From Chaetoderma sp. LZ-2023a (Eukaryota; Mollusca; Caudofoveata; Chaetodermatida; Chaetodermatidae): a stretch of DNA of 64,000 nucleotides. The stretch spans positions 89,222,381-89,286,380 of the forward strand of contig CM067369.1 of the NCBI GenBank assembly GCA_034401795.1. Direction: 5' to 3'. The position numbers and the translations under genes are program-made. Below the pieces are notes generated by a model that was not told the origin of the DNA, did not search any database, and saw only the letters and a list, made by a program, of their open reading frames with translations. Positions 34,219 to 44,525 of the stretch are shown piece by piece. The first letter of the stretch is position 1, and each line of letters opens with the position of its first letter.

Positions 34219-35423
34219 TCAGTCCTTCTTCGCTTTTGCCCACTGTGTCTTGTCCTCAGCCAACATCCTTAGCTTCCTCAGGTTCATTCTTGACTTGAGT
34301 GTACCTATTCCTGCTTTCTTGAGGTCACCTCGTAGCACACTTAGCAGATTCATGCAATGACGTCCTCCCCTGGCTCTGAATTTGATGGCTCCGATTAGGG
34401 CGAATTCCAAGGCTCTCTGTGCCTTAGCACATGGCCAAATATGGACCATCTTTGCTGAGCGACTTTTACAGACAGCGGTGGCGTATTACACATCTTGTAT
34501 AGTGCACCGTTGGAAATTATGCTCTCTGGCCATCGGTGTCCAGTGATGGCGCATAGGTATTTGCGGTGGCAGGCGTCAAGTTTGTCTAGAGCTGCCTTTG
34601 GAGCTGCCCAGCTGTTGCAGTTATACAGCATCAAGGATACGCAGGTTGCATTGTATAAAAGTAGATTTTTTTTACCAAGGGCATCTTTGATCTACGAATC
34701 CCTAGCTGCCAGAATGGCTGGAAAGTTATGTTCCCCATTATGTTGCGTGCAGCAATGCCAGCAGTACTGCAGAGCAGTGAGCCCAAGATTGTACTTTTCC
34801 TCCATGGTTCACTGCCACGGAGTGAATCATCATTTTCATTCATAAAGAGATTCTCAATTTTCAGTTTGCTTCCAGGTATTGGGAGAAGTTCGTCAAGGGG
34901 TTTCCTTTCCTCATCTATAAAGTCCACATCATCTCTAGCGGCATGCCCAGTATTAACACCGGGGGTTTGGTCTTGTGGAATTTTGGCGCACGGATTTCAA
35001 TGCAGCAGCCAGGTAACATGTGAAGAGCACAGGGGATAGACCATCTCCCTGTGGGGAGCCGATTGATGTCTCAAACTCTACAGACTTCACTGACTTGACT
35101 CGTACTCGCAGCTTGGTATCTGCAAGCAGTAGTCTCACTAGTCGTAGCTCATCTTTATCGCAACAGGCCTGGTGTAGTACATCTAGGATCTTTGAGCGCT
35201 TAACTATGTCAAAGGCTCGTGACATGTCAATGCCCATTTTGTGCAATTCCCAGTGTTTGGACATGACTACCGACACAAGCATGCGTTGAGCCCATACAAT
35301 GTCTGCGCAGCTACGTCCACGTATGAAGCCACTTTGACATGATCTGGTGAAGTCGTCGATCTTGTCTCGGATGCGGGATAGAGTAACATTGGATAGGATT
35401 TTCCGTATGCTGTTAAGGAGCAC
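34219..35423 (-). pseudogene. RTE-like LINE reverse transcriptase fragment
   Basis: Minus strand, in order: QSGFIRGRSCADIVWAQRML, the catalytic MGIDMSRAFDIVKRSKILDV, GSPQGDGLSPVLFTCYLAAA (35423-34953), then RDDVDFIDEERKPLDELL (second catalytic Asp pair, about 34960-34900), and the C-terminal NCNSWAAPKAALDKLDACHR and VAQQRWSIFGHVLRH. The GxPQGDxLSPVLF wording and the C-terminal segment point to an RTE-like LINE rather than CR1. Several frameshifts separate the blocks and the 5' part including the endonuclease is missing. The 3' end runs into the TAG microsatellite. Confidence 0.8.
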
Positions 35424-35639
35424 AATGGGCCACAGATTGGCTGGGGGTCAGGTGGTTTCTTGGACTTGGGAGTTCAGTACGGCAACAGATAAGTGTAGCT
35501 GCGCTACCATGACGTAAGTTCTATGGGTTTCTGGTTTGAGTGAGCCGTGGGAGTTGGTCTGACCGAGTCACAGAAGTGATTTTATTAATAATCTTGTATA
35601 ATCGTATTAGCCTATAGGTTGCGCGTCTTCTGGAAAGTG

Positions 35640-36470
35640 GTTTGAATCATGTTTAGGCATAGAAGTCATTGGTGCTCGTAATACGAGGCAAGCCACGCAT
35701 CGTTCTAAGCGTGTATTTTTGTGTATTTCTTAGTCTACGCACCAGACATTCGGATATGTTGTCCCAGATAATGTCGGCGTATTCCCAAGTATGGTCTGAT
35801 AAACTTTTATACATGATTTCCAAGCACTTCCGGTCTAGGATAAATCTGAGACCTTTAGGTATGGAAAGTTCGTGTTAAGCATGTGAGAATGGGTTATCTC
35901 GGTGGGTGTGCCAGTTCCATCTATTATTAAGATTAATACCAAGATGCTTGTGATGATTTGATGAAGCAAATCCATAATTTCCTAATTTAATAGGACATAC
36001 GGACGATACGGTATGGTTATTGCAAAGAGGAATGTAGATGGGTGTGGTCGTGGAGTGCTCACTGTGGTATTCTTTGAAGTCGTCGATCGCTGTTGTGTGT
36101 GTTATTAAGTTGTATGATGATCCCTAAAGGCATGTGTCGTCAGTAGGCAATGTTATATTGCTTACGATGGGACTTGGTAGGCCATTTAAAAAGATTTAAA
36201 ATAGTAGGTGACCAAGGATTGACCCTTGGGATACTCAAGCAGTTAGACTCCGAAGGGTAGATTAACCACATACATAACTACTCGAGGGTGACGATTTGTT
36301 AAATAAATCTGAAACTATGCTAGCCGGCTTTCATTAATGCCAATTTTTTAATATTTGAAGTAAACCAGTGTGCCACGCCTGGTCGAACGCTTTGCAGTTG
36401 TTGAAAATGGAATATGCCTTCCTTGTGGTTGTCAAGAGCAAGCATTATTTCATTATAAATGTCTAGATGT
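35640..36470 (-). pseudogene. LINE reverse transcriptase fragment, strongly decayed
   Basis: Across shifting minus-strand frames: IFNNCKAFDQAWHTGLL (about 36415-36365; first catalytic block), LEYPKGQSLVTYYF (about 36240-36190; the PQGS block), TDDTCL (about 36140-36120; catalytic pair partly kept), then HKHLGINLNNRWNWHTHRD and YADIIWDNIS further down to about 35640. The order is that of a Jockey/CR1-like RT. There are many frameshifts and stops. It lies immediately upstream of the RTE-like fragment, in the same orientation but a different family. Confidence 0.65.
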
Positions 36471-36865
36471 TGGCTGACTGTAGAGAGAGATAGAAAGGAG
36501 GTAGGGTATAATGGCACTTCTAATCGTGTCTTTATGCATATGTCCGTGCGTGTGTACGTTGGTGTATGGGTGCGTGTTACGTGATTCTGTGTATAAGTGC
36601 CACAACATAACAGTAATACCTCTTTTATATTTCCAATGTGCAGGCTCCTCATTAGGGGCCTGGTGCACCACGGGAGCGGTTGTTGGTCGTTCGTGAAGCT
36701 AGCCATATTGCAGTCACATGATAGACAGATTCTATCTTACCACTTTAGAACCAGGATGACCAATTGTAGAAAATAATTTCTAATGTAGACCTTTAGGTAT
36801 GGACTATTCAATTTTCCCCTACTGTGTTAAACCTATTAATGAGTATGGCATTAGCCCTCTAATAA

Positions 36866-36915
36866 TGTAATTTATTATGACGTCAAATACTTGAGTGACA
36901 GATCGGGTCCCTCCA
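36866..36915. repeat. Dispersed repeat with TATGACGTCA motif, copy 1
   Basis: TTATGACGTCAAATACTTGA then CAGATCGGGTCCCTCCATTA matches 55814-55860 (TTATGACGTCATATACTTGA, CAGATCGGATTGCTCTATTA). Both copies lie near palindromic family P copies. Confidence 0.55.
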
Positions 36916-37255
36916 TTAGCAACTGTGCCTATTTTTTGGACAGGTGCTAGTCTGACCACCTGTCTTGGAGAAGCGCCGTTCTCTTGCTACAAGAGCTATG
37001 TGGCTCGTCGCACAGGGCTGACTGTATACATTATGAAATTTCATGTTCAAATTGTGCTTTTGTTCGTTTATAAATTCTAGTTAAACCGTTATACTATGCC
37101 AACTTTCTATGTTACATTTGTTGATCGCTGTATAGTCAAAACGTGTAATTTCCTTCGGTACTAATACATTTCATTTTATTTCATTGTAGGAAATCGTACT
37201 GTTGACTACTTAGGGTGGGGCTAATTTTACTGGACGCCGTTGCTGTCGAATTAAT

Positions 37256-37347
37256 GTCAAGATATATTTTGAGGACAATTTTAATTGGAGCTGTTGGTGC
37301 TTCTGGCAGTAGCTGCTCCGGTCTGTTTGATTTCAAAATATTCAACA
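37256..37347. repeat. Palindromic repeat family P, copy 3 (37.3 kb)
   Basis: Right arm GATTTCAAAATATTCAACAG is perfectly preserved; the left arm (AAGATATATTTTGAGG) and core (TTGGTGCTTCTGGCAGTAGC) are diverged. Confidence 0.5.
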
Positions 37348-37593
37348 GCCTATTTGCACGATTTCTAAAAATATTAGTGTATGGTACTTCGGGGTTCATA
37401 TGACTAAGACTATTAGATATGGGTTTCATAGCCATACGTCATATAAGGAGATCAAAAGGGGTGTGACACTAAGACACAGGTGTCCACCCAGTGTTCATTA
37501 GACAAATTTCATCGCATTTTACCTCTCTCTCCTCCTCCCTAACTCCCACCTCGCACTCCCTCCATCCGTCCCCTCCCCTCCCCCTTCCACTCA

Positions 37594-37597
<4 letters not shown>

Positions 37598-37688
<91 letters not shown>
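37598..37688. repeat. (CT)n microsatellite
   Basis: About 45 units with one G interruption, within a longer pyrimidine-rich stretch (37520-37735). Confidence 0.95.
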
Positions 37689-37690
<2 letters not shown>

Positions 37691-37735
37691 TTCTTCTTTC
37701 TTTAGCGTTCTCTTTCTCTCTTTTATTATCTTGTC

Positions 37736-38469
37736 TGGAGAGGCCTTCGTTCTCTTTCTTTGTTTTATTATCTTGTTGGGAGGGGGCAATACTAAGTTGT
37801 TAGAACGTGTTGCCCAATCCCATTGTACTAATGCTACAATAAAATATGATTTAAAAAGGGAATACCACGAAACAATGCGAATGTTGTCGACGCTCTTTTT
37901 TTGTCAGCTCCCTATGCTAGACATATTATAGATTGGCCAATAATCCAGTATATACTTTTAAATATGCAGAAATACGTATAAGTGAAAGATATTAAAATTA
38001 ACACACAATTGGTTATTCTGAAACAAACTTGGGCCTAATTTGCAGTTTAATTCTGCACCAGCTTAGCTATTACATTAGTTTCAAAATATACAAAATGTTA
38101 GGTCTGAATCCGTAATGTGTTGCATGTGCGTATTGGCCTAGGCGGTTAACGGGTTACTTTCATAGATCGGCATGCCCCATATGTTATTGCATCTTGTTAA
38201 AAAGGCCTAACTGTATATACAGTGAACTTGTGAGTCTTGAACATTGAAAATGTGCGCCCGTCAGATAAGTATGATAGCTTTGTTTACGGTTCAGTCGCCT
38301 TGCCCAGGCGTGTGGGCACTTGTAAAGACTTACTGGCCTTAATTGATGAGATTATGCAACGCGAGCCTTTATCGCGGCAGGTTTACAAGACATTCCACGG
38401 CTCTGTTTACTTACGTCTCGTTAGATTTTCAGTTTTCAATTTGATAATCGTGGAAGGGAAATCAATATT

Positions 38470-38470
<1 letters not shown>
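37736..38470. other. No supported gene
   Basis: AT-rich non-coding DNA. The frame at 38237 runs into the microsatellite and is not convincing. Confidence 0.4.
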
Positions 38471-38559
<89 letters not shown>

Positions 38560-38579
38560 CAGCAGTATCAGTAGCAGCA
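38471..38579. repeat. (AGT)n(AGC)n compound microsatellite
   Basis: About 17 AGT units followed by AGC units with AGT interruptions. Confidence 0.95.
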
Positions 38580-40660
38580 ACAAAGGTTTGTTTTTAACCT
38601 ACGATCTGAAATGGAATTTAGCCTGCCATATAACAACTTGAAATGCTCAAAGCATGCATATCTCCCAGTAATGGTTTATCTTTTCTGCGGTGTTAGTACA
38701 GTGCCATTTGTTCCTGACTTCTAAAAGGTGATGGTGATAGCATGCCGTCAGGTGGGTAGGAAGATGATGAGAATGTGAAGATTATTACATTGAGAGAAAA
38801 TTGTGGTTTCTGCCACCGACCAAATACAACACACTGTTGTAAGACAAGAAAACAAGAACAATTCAGTGGATTGTTTTCGAAATTAATCTGCTGGAAAGCT
38901 ATTGCTCTCTGAGTTGGCAACAAGTTCCTTTCAAATTAATTCCAAAAAATTCAACAGACTGTATATGAATATTTGCATGTAAATAAACAAGGGGTGTTTA
39001 TCAAAGAAAGTGGAAACACATATGTATCCCTCCACCCCACCCTTCGATTCGCTTCAAATAACGTCCATGCTTAGTAGATCTAGATCTTATCACATACATT
39101 TAACCTAGAAAGATACTAAAACAGACCTACTGAATGATAAACTACACTAAAATACTTGAAGCAAAAATATTAATATCCTGGATGCAAACCAGACTCACCA
39201 TTGCTATTATCTGTGATATTTTGCTCAATCTATTCAAGTAAACTAAGATGTGGTCTATAACAGCTTTCGTTAATGTATACTAGAATATTTGAACAGGAAG
39301 CACACTTTTATGGTGCAAATTAAAGATGTTTTATTCTGTAATCTAAATCTGTTCACTGATATAAAACATATGCCGCGCCACACCATATTTTTGTTATCTC
39401 CATGCCATTTTTGATGAATATTATTTGGATGAGTTCAACTTACACAACTTCTACTATAAAAAAAATTATTATAATTTAATAGTCTGTGACAATGTTGCGA
39501 TTTTATCGATTTTCTTCTAGAAAATGGCATTTTGCAGCTATAAATTTAATTTATGCTTGTGGTACGAGTAATACACATTTCCCAGAAGAAAACGGGGAAA
39601 CCCATTATAAATTTCACAGCCATCCGAAGGCCACATTTACTTCTAGAATTGCAGGCGACACATAATCGCCAAAGCTATTTTAAATTTGCAAGGCTATTCG
39701 TAACAAAACATCTAAAAGTACTGACAAAATTATGTGTGCCAAACCGTCACTAAATAATTTGTGCCAAGGCAATCAAATACTTTCTCCAGTCATCGTTTTC
39801 CGTTCCCTGTAGATGTATGGTCCATTATTGCGGCGGCGGCGGCGACTACGACGACGACGACGATGCCAGAAGTAAAATGAATTCGGTGTTGGAATAATCT
39901 TCCACAAGCCTTTCTGTGGGGTGCGGGGTGGGGGGGGGGTGAGGGGTGCAATTAAGCAGCTAAGACCTTTGTTCCCAAAAGCAGAGAGTGCGTCATAGAC
40001 AGGTCTGATAACTACCGATTAGTACTAGTTAGCAATGTCTTGACGTTTGGCAGATAACATGATGTCAGATAGCGCGCACAAATGCATGCACGTAAGCATG
40101 CACGCACGCACTCACTGACTCACGCGCGCGCACGCACGCGCATACACACGCACCCACCCGACGAAAAGTAGGCCTACCAACACACAATAGCACACCAATC
40201 TCTTTGGCTGCCCATAAGACACAAAATCTTATCATGTCCCGTGAGGTTCTGAGGATATATATTGGCATACAGTTAATAGATGCTTGTCTCAGATTGATTC
40301 TACATATTTCCCATAATCCTAATATCTCGCCGAATTTAAGAATAAACTAATTACATGTCAAATGTATGATTGCTTTGAAAACGAAGCAATTAAATCATTC
40401 AAATGAATGCCGAGATTCAAATAAAGGAACGCTACAGATTAAAGTCTAAATTAATACAATCACAAACGCGTTTGGGGCAGACCGTAATCTTGAGGAGTTT
40501 TAACATCAGTTTCAGTTTCAGTTTTCTTTATTTCACTCAGGCAAATGGTATATGAGGGCAACATTTATGTTTGCTTTGGGCGATAGAGGTATTATAATTT
40601 TTTTAAATCTGTGTTCACATATGATATTATTATCATTATCATCATCGCCATTGTCATCGT
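38580..40660. other. No supported gene
   Basis: AT-rich DNA with short simple repeats (GGC/ACG at 39832-39865, GGGGTGGGG near 39918-39945, CGCA-rich 40085-40160). No coding evidence. Confidence 0.4.
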
Positions 40661-40664
40661 CATC

Positions 40665-40665
40665 A

Positions 40666-40713
<48 letters not shown>
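40665..40713. repeat. (ATT)n microsatellite
   Basis: About 16 units, followed at 40755-40815 by a TTG-rich stretch. Confidence 0.95.
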
Positions 40714-40715
<2 letters not shown>

Positions 40716-40897
40716 TCGATTAATTTGGGAAATGATATAAACGTTAATCATCGGTTGTTGCTGTTGATGTTGTGTTGTTGTTGTTGAGGTTGCCGCTGTT
40801 GTTGTTGTTGTTGTTCCCGCCATCATTGGCATCGTCGTCGATGTGTTTGCAGTAGTTGTTCGTCGGCCTGTTTGATCTTGTTTGACTTGAATCATAT

Positions 40898-42567
40898 TGT
40901 AGATATCGGATTGTCTTAAGGGAAGTCATGACCCCGGTAGACGTCTTATATTTGCAAGTAAGACCTCAGTGAAATTCTCATATTTGAAAATACATGGGGA
41001 TAGTAACAGTAGCAATTAGAGACGTAGTAGTAGGATGCACTGGTTGACTTTGACCAGTGCTAGTAGGATACAGTTTCGCGGAAATAGGATAAATTTAGCA
41101 GAAATGGAACAGGAACCAGATTGAAACTGTAGTAGTATATTCATCATGATAAGTTAGAAATTAGAATAGATTGGAATAAGACCGACGGTTCTGAATTGAT
41201 GGTGTCTGTCAATAGTTGAAGATAAAAGTTGTTGCTGTGGGATCGGCATACACTTTTATGAAATTCAGCAGTCATTTAGGCCGTTAGTTTAGTAAATAAT
41301 AGAGTGATAAGAATAGATACGAATTGATGGGAATCGAGAGAATTATAGGAAACAGACTGACATGTAGTTGTTGACGGTCGGCATTCCGACTCCCTTAAGC
41401 AAGTACAACAACACCAGATGGCAATGAGATCATACAGCTCATGTGCTTATTAACGTTCGTTTCCTACAGGCTTATCCACAATAGGCAAGGGACAGGACAG
41501 AGGCATTGTAGCGTCCTGTAGGAATTAATAACACAATCGAAATTTGTATATCAACTATATGTCTATCAAAGGGAGGCATGCAACAACAACACATTCCGTA
41601 ATGTTGTTAGTTAGCTGACAGATCGCATCAAATCAGAACCAGCCAACACCACTTTGACCCTGTTTTAGGTTATCTCCGTAGAAGAGAAGCCCAGAGTTTG
41701 ATTAGCCGAGATGACATCATAATCAATGAGCATCGAGTCAGACTCTGTGGCAGAGAAACAAAAAGAACTAAGTTTCAGAGTGAAATCGAGAGATAGGCAA
41801 ACAGGGATTGGTCAGAACGACCAACAGGAATAGGTACGAACTTCTAGGAAGAGATAAGCAGATGTTGATTGGGGGACAAGAGTGTGTGGACCAATCAAGC
41901 TGTGGTTATAGCTACCTAGAAGGATGAAAGAAACAGGAACTATTTATTACGATATATATAGATCTATATATCGTGATATGTATAGAAGTTAGGAAAATGT
42001 AATTCGTATATAATAGGCACTTTGTCTATTGATTCTTTAATCTTTTTACCATCGTTGATTCATGTAGGTAAGAGTCTACCTCTGTGAGTTCGCAGGAAGC
42101 ATTATCTCGTATTATAGCAGTAGCGTATAATAGAAGTTGAGTAGTCACATAGTATAACGTTAGATTGGATATCAGATCAGTAGAGCTGGGAGTAATCCAT
42201 CTAGTAATTATTCAGAAATATATTCACAGTTTAGCTTTATTTTTCGACAGTAAAAGTCGACATTGTTATAAGTATAATAGCCAATAAAGAACCGTAATAA
42301 CCTAAGTAGATAGTCGTAGTTGTGTTTGACTCCAGAAGCAAGGAACACACTCCTTGCCTTACCTGAGCATCTTCGAAGATCAGATAGGCCCAGATTACTA
42401 ATAAAAATATCTTCATCAACATCAGAAGAGGCGAGCCTAGTAATCGCATCCCCGGTATTCGGAGTAGATAGGTTGTCGCAGCAACCTACCATCATAAGTC
42501 TTCTCCGTATAGCGGTGATCATTAGTTAGTGACGTGTCAAAGAAGAAGATAAGACAGAAAATCTTCA
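40898..42567 (+). repeat. 5' LTR
   Basis: 1,670 bp, TGTAGATATC... to ...AATCTTCA, the same length as the 3' LTR. It should carry promoter and polyadenylation signals, but none could be assigned with certainty. The first base after it is G, then the putative primer-binding site. A matching antisense 104-codon ORF occurs in both LTRs (42208-42522 and 51749-52063) without known motifs. Confidence 0.95.
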
Positions 42568-42568
42568 G

Positions 42569-42588
42569 TGGCGAGCCTGCCAGGATCG
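42569..42588 (+). promoter_or_regulatory. Putative tRNA primer-binding site
   Basis: TGGCGAGCCTGCCAGGATCG begins one base after the 5' LTR. TGG is the complement of the tRNA CCA end. The following base implies a G discriminator, which would fit a serine tRNA (inference). The exact tRNA was not checked. Confidence 0.6.
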
Positions 42589-42630
42589 AGAGTACATAAG
42601 GACACACAAAAACTGTAAGTAGTAAGACGT

Positions 42631-42849
42631 ATGGCCCAAGCCCAAGTAGACAACCCAACCCAGCAAGTTTTGAAAGACGTGGCCGACCACCTTCAAGTAT
42701 TCATAACGGCCGCGAGACAGGCGGAGAGCACCAAGGTGGTCCAGCACCGCGAATATCGCGAAAACTCATTGGTAAAGATAACTACCGACATTACCTGCAC
42801 TGAACAACCCAGATTACAAAAAGCAATAATCTGCCTGTACTACCATTAG
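42631..42849 (+). CDS. Possible gag N-terminal segment or upstream ORF
   Basis: A 72-codon frame starting at an ATG 63 bp after the LTR: MAQAQVDNPTQQVLKDVADH and on. It ends at a TAG at 42847, about 100 bp before the main gag frame in another frame. It is helix-like and could be the original gag N-terminus separated by an indel, or a leader ORF. No motif allows a decision. Confidence 0.35.
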   Translation: MAQAQVDNPTQQVLKDVADHLQVFITAARQAESTKVVQHREYRENSLVKITTDITCTEQPRLQKAIICLYYH

Positions 42850-42950
42850 GCCGATTACACATGGCTTCTCCCCGGTGACCAACCGAACCAGGACTGCCCT
42901 CGCAGGATATACCCGTCCGTCAAGAATTATGACCCGAGACGGTGGCGGCG

Positions 42951-44525
42951 ATGCAAGCCATGGGATCTGCCATGGCCGACACGATCGTCGATAGCAGCAA
43001 CCGGAGGGAAACAGAGCGGGTCTACCGCCAAGAGATCCGAGAAACAATACAAAGAATCCAGCCATGCGATGGGTTAATACCCGAACAAGTGCGAACGTTT
43101 CTGGATGAAACCAGTCGGGCATGGGTAGCCAACGAGGGTAGACTAGGTGGGGTACCCGCCTATATAATAACACGGGCTGCCCGAGGACAGTTAGCGCGAG
43201 CCATAGATGGCTACTTGGTAGGCAAGGTCAGAGAGGATGTGACCTTTCAGGCCCTAAGAGACTATATAACCCTCAACTTTATTTCAGCCAATGAAGACGA
43301 AAGGGTTAAGTATGATTTGGACGGGGTCCGCCAGCGGCGAAGCGAAACAATCATTACCTTCAACCGGAGGTACCGCGAGCTGGCGAGACGAGCCTACCCT
43401 GTAGAGAACGACGATAATCGCAGGACTGTCATGGGCATATACTTGAAGGCCCTGAATGACCAAGGACTAAGCCGAAGGATAGTGAGAAAGAAGGCAGCTA
43501 CCCTAAACCGAGCGATCGAAATTGCAGAGGAAGAAGAGGTCTGCAATGACCTGTTGAAAGCGATGAAGATAGGTGGACGGCAAGAGGAGAACATGGAGAT
43601 TGATGCGTTAGAACCGGAAGAAGAAAAGGGGATTTGGCAGGTGGTAAACGTGTTGAAGAAACAGATGGCACAACAAAGTCGTATGATCGAAAAATTATGC
43701 GGCATCATAGGCGAGTTAAAAGAGGAAGCCAAAGTGCCGCGACAATCGGCAACACGAAAAATGCCATCAGCCAGAAACGCGAAACAACAAAAAGGACAGC
43801 GTCCTCCCGTCAAATGCTTCAAATGCGATAAAACCGGACACATGGCCCGGGACTGCCAAGTTAACGCCAGAAGTTCAGAACCACGACGTAGTGGGAAACG
43901 AGACGTAACATGTTTTAATTGTGGGCGAATCGGCCACTACAAGAGTGACTGCCTGCAGCCCCTACAGCCTCCTCAGGGGAGAACTCGGGTGCAAACTATG
44001 CCACGACCACAACCCCGAGGACAGAAACCACCGATGACATGTTTCAACTGTGGTAAGGAGGGGCATGTTGCCCAGGACTGTTACACGTTTGCCAAACGGA
44101 AAGGCAACCCTAATACCGTAACGTGTTTCGGATGTGGGAGGAACGGACATTATATCCGTGATTGTCCCACCACTGGTCCCCGGCAGACGTCCCGTTCAAG
44201 CCCGAATCATCAACGCGCGACCAAGCGTCCCCGGACCGAGGATGTAGCCATGGACATGGACATGGACATCGACGAATTAGGCAGTCAGCAAGCCACCACG
44301 CCCCGTTCATGTTCCCGAAACGTACGAAGAGACATTGCCAATGGGATGCGAAATCGGGACGAGTACGAGGACCCGGAAGGATTCGTCTTAATGGGCGAAG
44401 GGACAGATGCCTACGGCCGGTATTCATATGGCATGGACAGTGCATCTGGCCAGCGGAGTTCCTACGCGGAAGTAGTTAGCGGACGAAGGAGTCCGGTAAA
44501 TGGCGACGGAGGAAACCGTTGGTGA
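42951..44525 (+). CDS. gag: gag polyprotein with four CCHC zinc knuckles
   Basis: The open frame starts shortly after a TGA at 42930; the first ATG is 42951. The N-terminal half is a helical capsid-like region (VREDVTFQALRDYITLNF, FNRRYRELARRAYPV). The C-terminal half carries four perfect CX2CX4HX4C knuckles: CFKCDKTGHMARDC, CFNCGRIGHYKSDC, CFNCGKEGHVAQDC and CFGCGRNGHYIRDC (about 43815-44170), separated by Arg/Pro/Gln-rich linkers. Gypsy gags usually have one to three knuckles (family knowledge), so four is unusual. Knuckles bind genomic RNA during packaging. The frame ends at 44525, overlapping pol, which is in the -1 frame. Confidence 0.9.
   Translation: MQAMGSAMADTIVDSSNRRETERVYRQEIRETIQRIQPCDGLIPEQVRTFLDETSRAWVANEGRLGGVPAYIITRAARGQLARAIDGYLVGKVREDVTFQALRDYITLNFISANEDERVKYDLDGVRQRRSETIITFNRRYRELARRAYPVENDDNRRTVMGIYLKALNDQGLSRRIVRKKAATLNRAIEIAEEEEVCNDLLKAMKIGGRQEENMEIDALEPEEEKGIWQVVNVLKKQMAQQSRMIEKLCGIIGELKEEAKVPRQSATRKMPSARNAKQQKGQRPPVKCFKCDKTGHMARDCQVNARSSEPRRSGKRDVTCFNCGRIGHYKSDCLQPLQPPQGRTRVQTMPRPQPRGQKPPMTCFNCGKEGHVAQDCYTFAKRKGNPNTVTCFGCGRNGHYIRDCPTTGPRQTSRSSPNHQRATKRPRTEDVAMDMDMDIDELGSQQATTPRSCSRNVRRDIANGMRNRDEYEDPEGFVLMGEGTDAYGRYSYGMDSASGQRSSYAEVVSGRRSPVNGDGGNRW

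Noticed and set aside
42208..42522. 104-codon antisense ORF in the LTR, repeated at 51749-52063
   Set aside because: Present twice only because the LTR is duplicated; no motif or codon evidence for coding.
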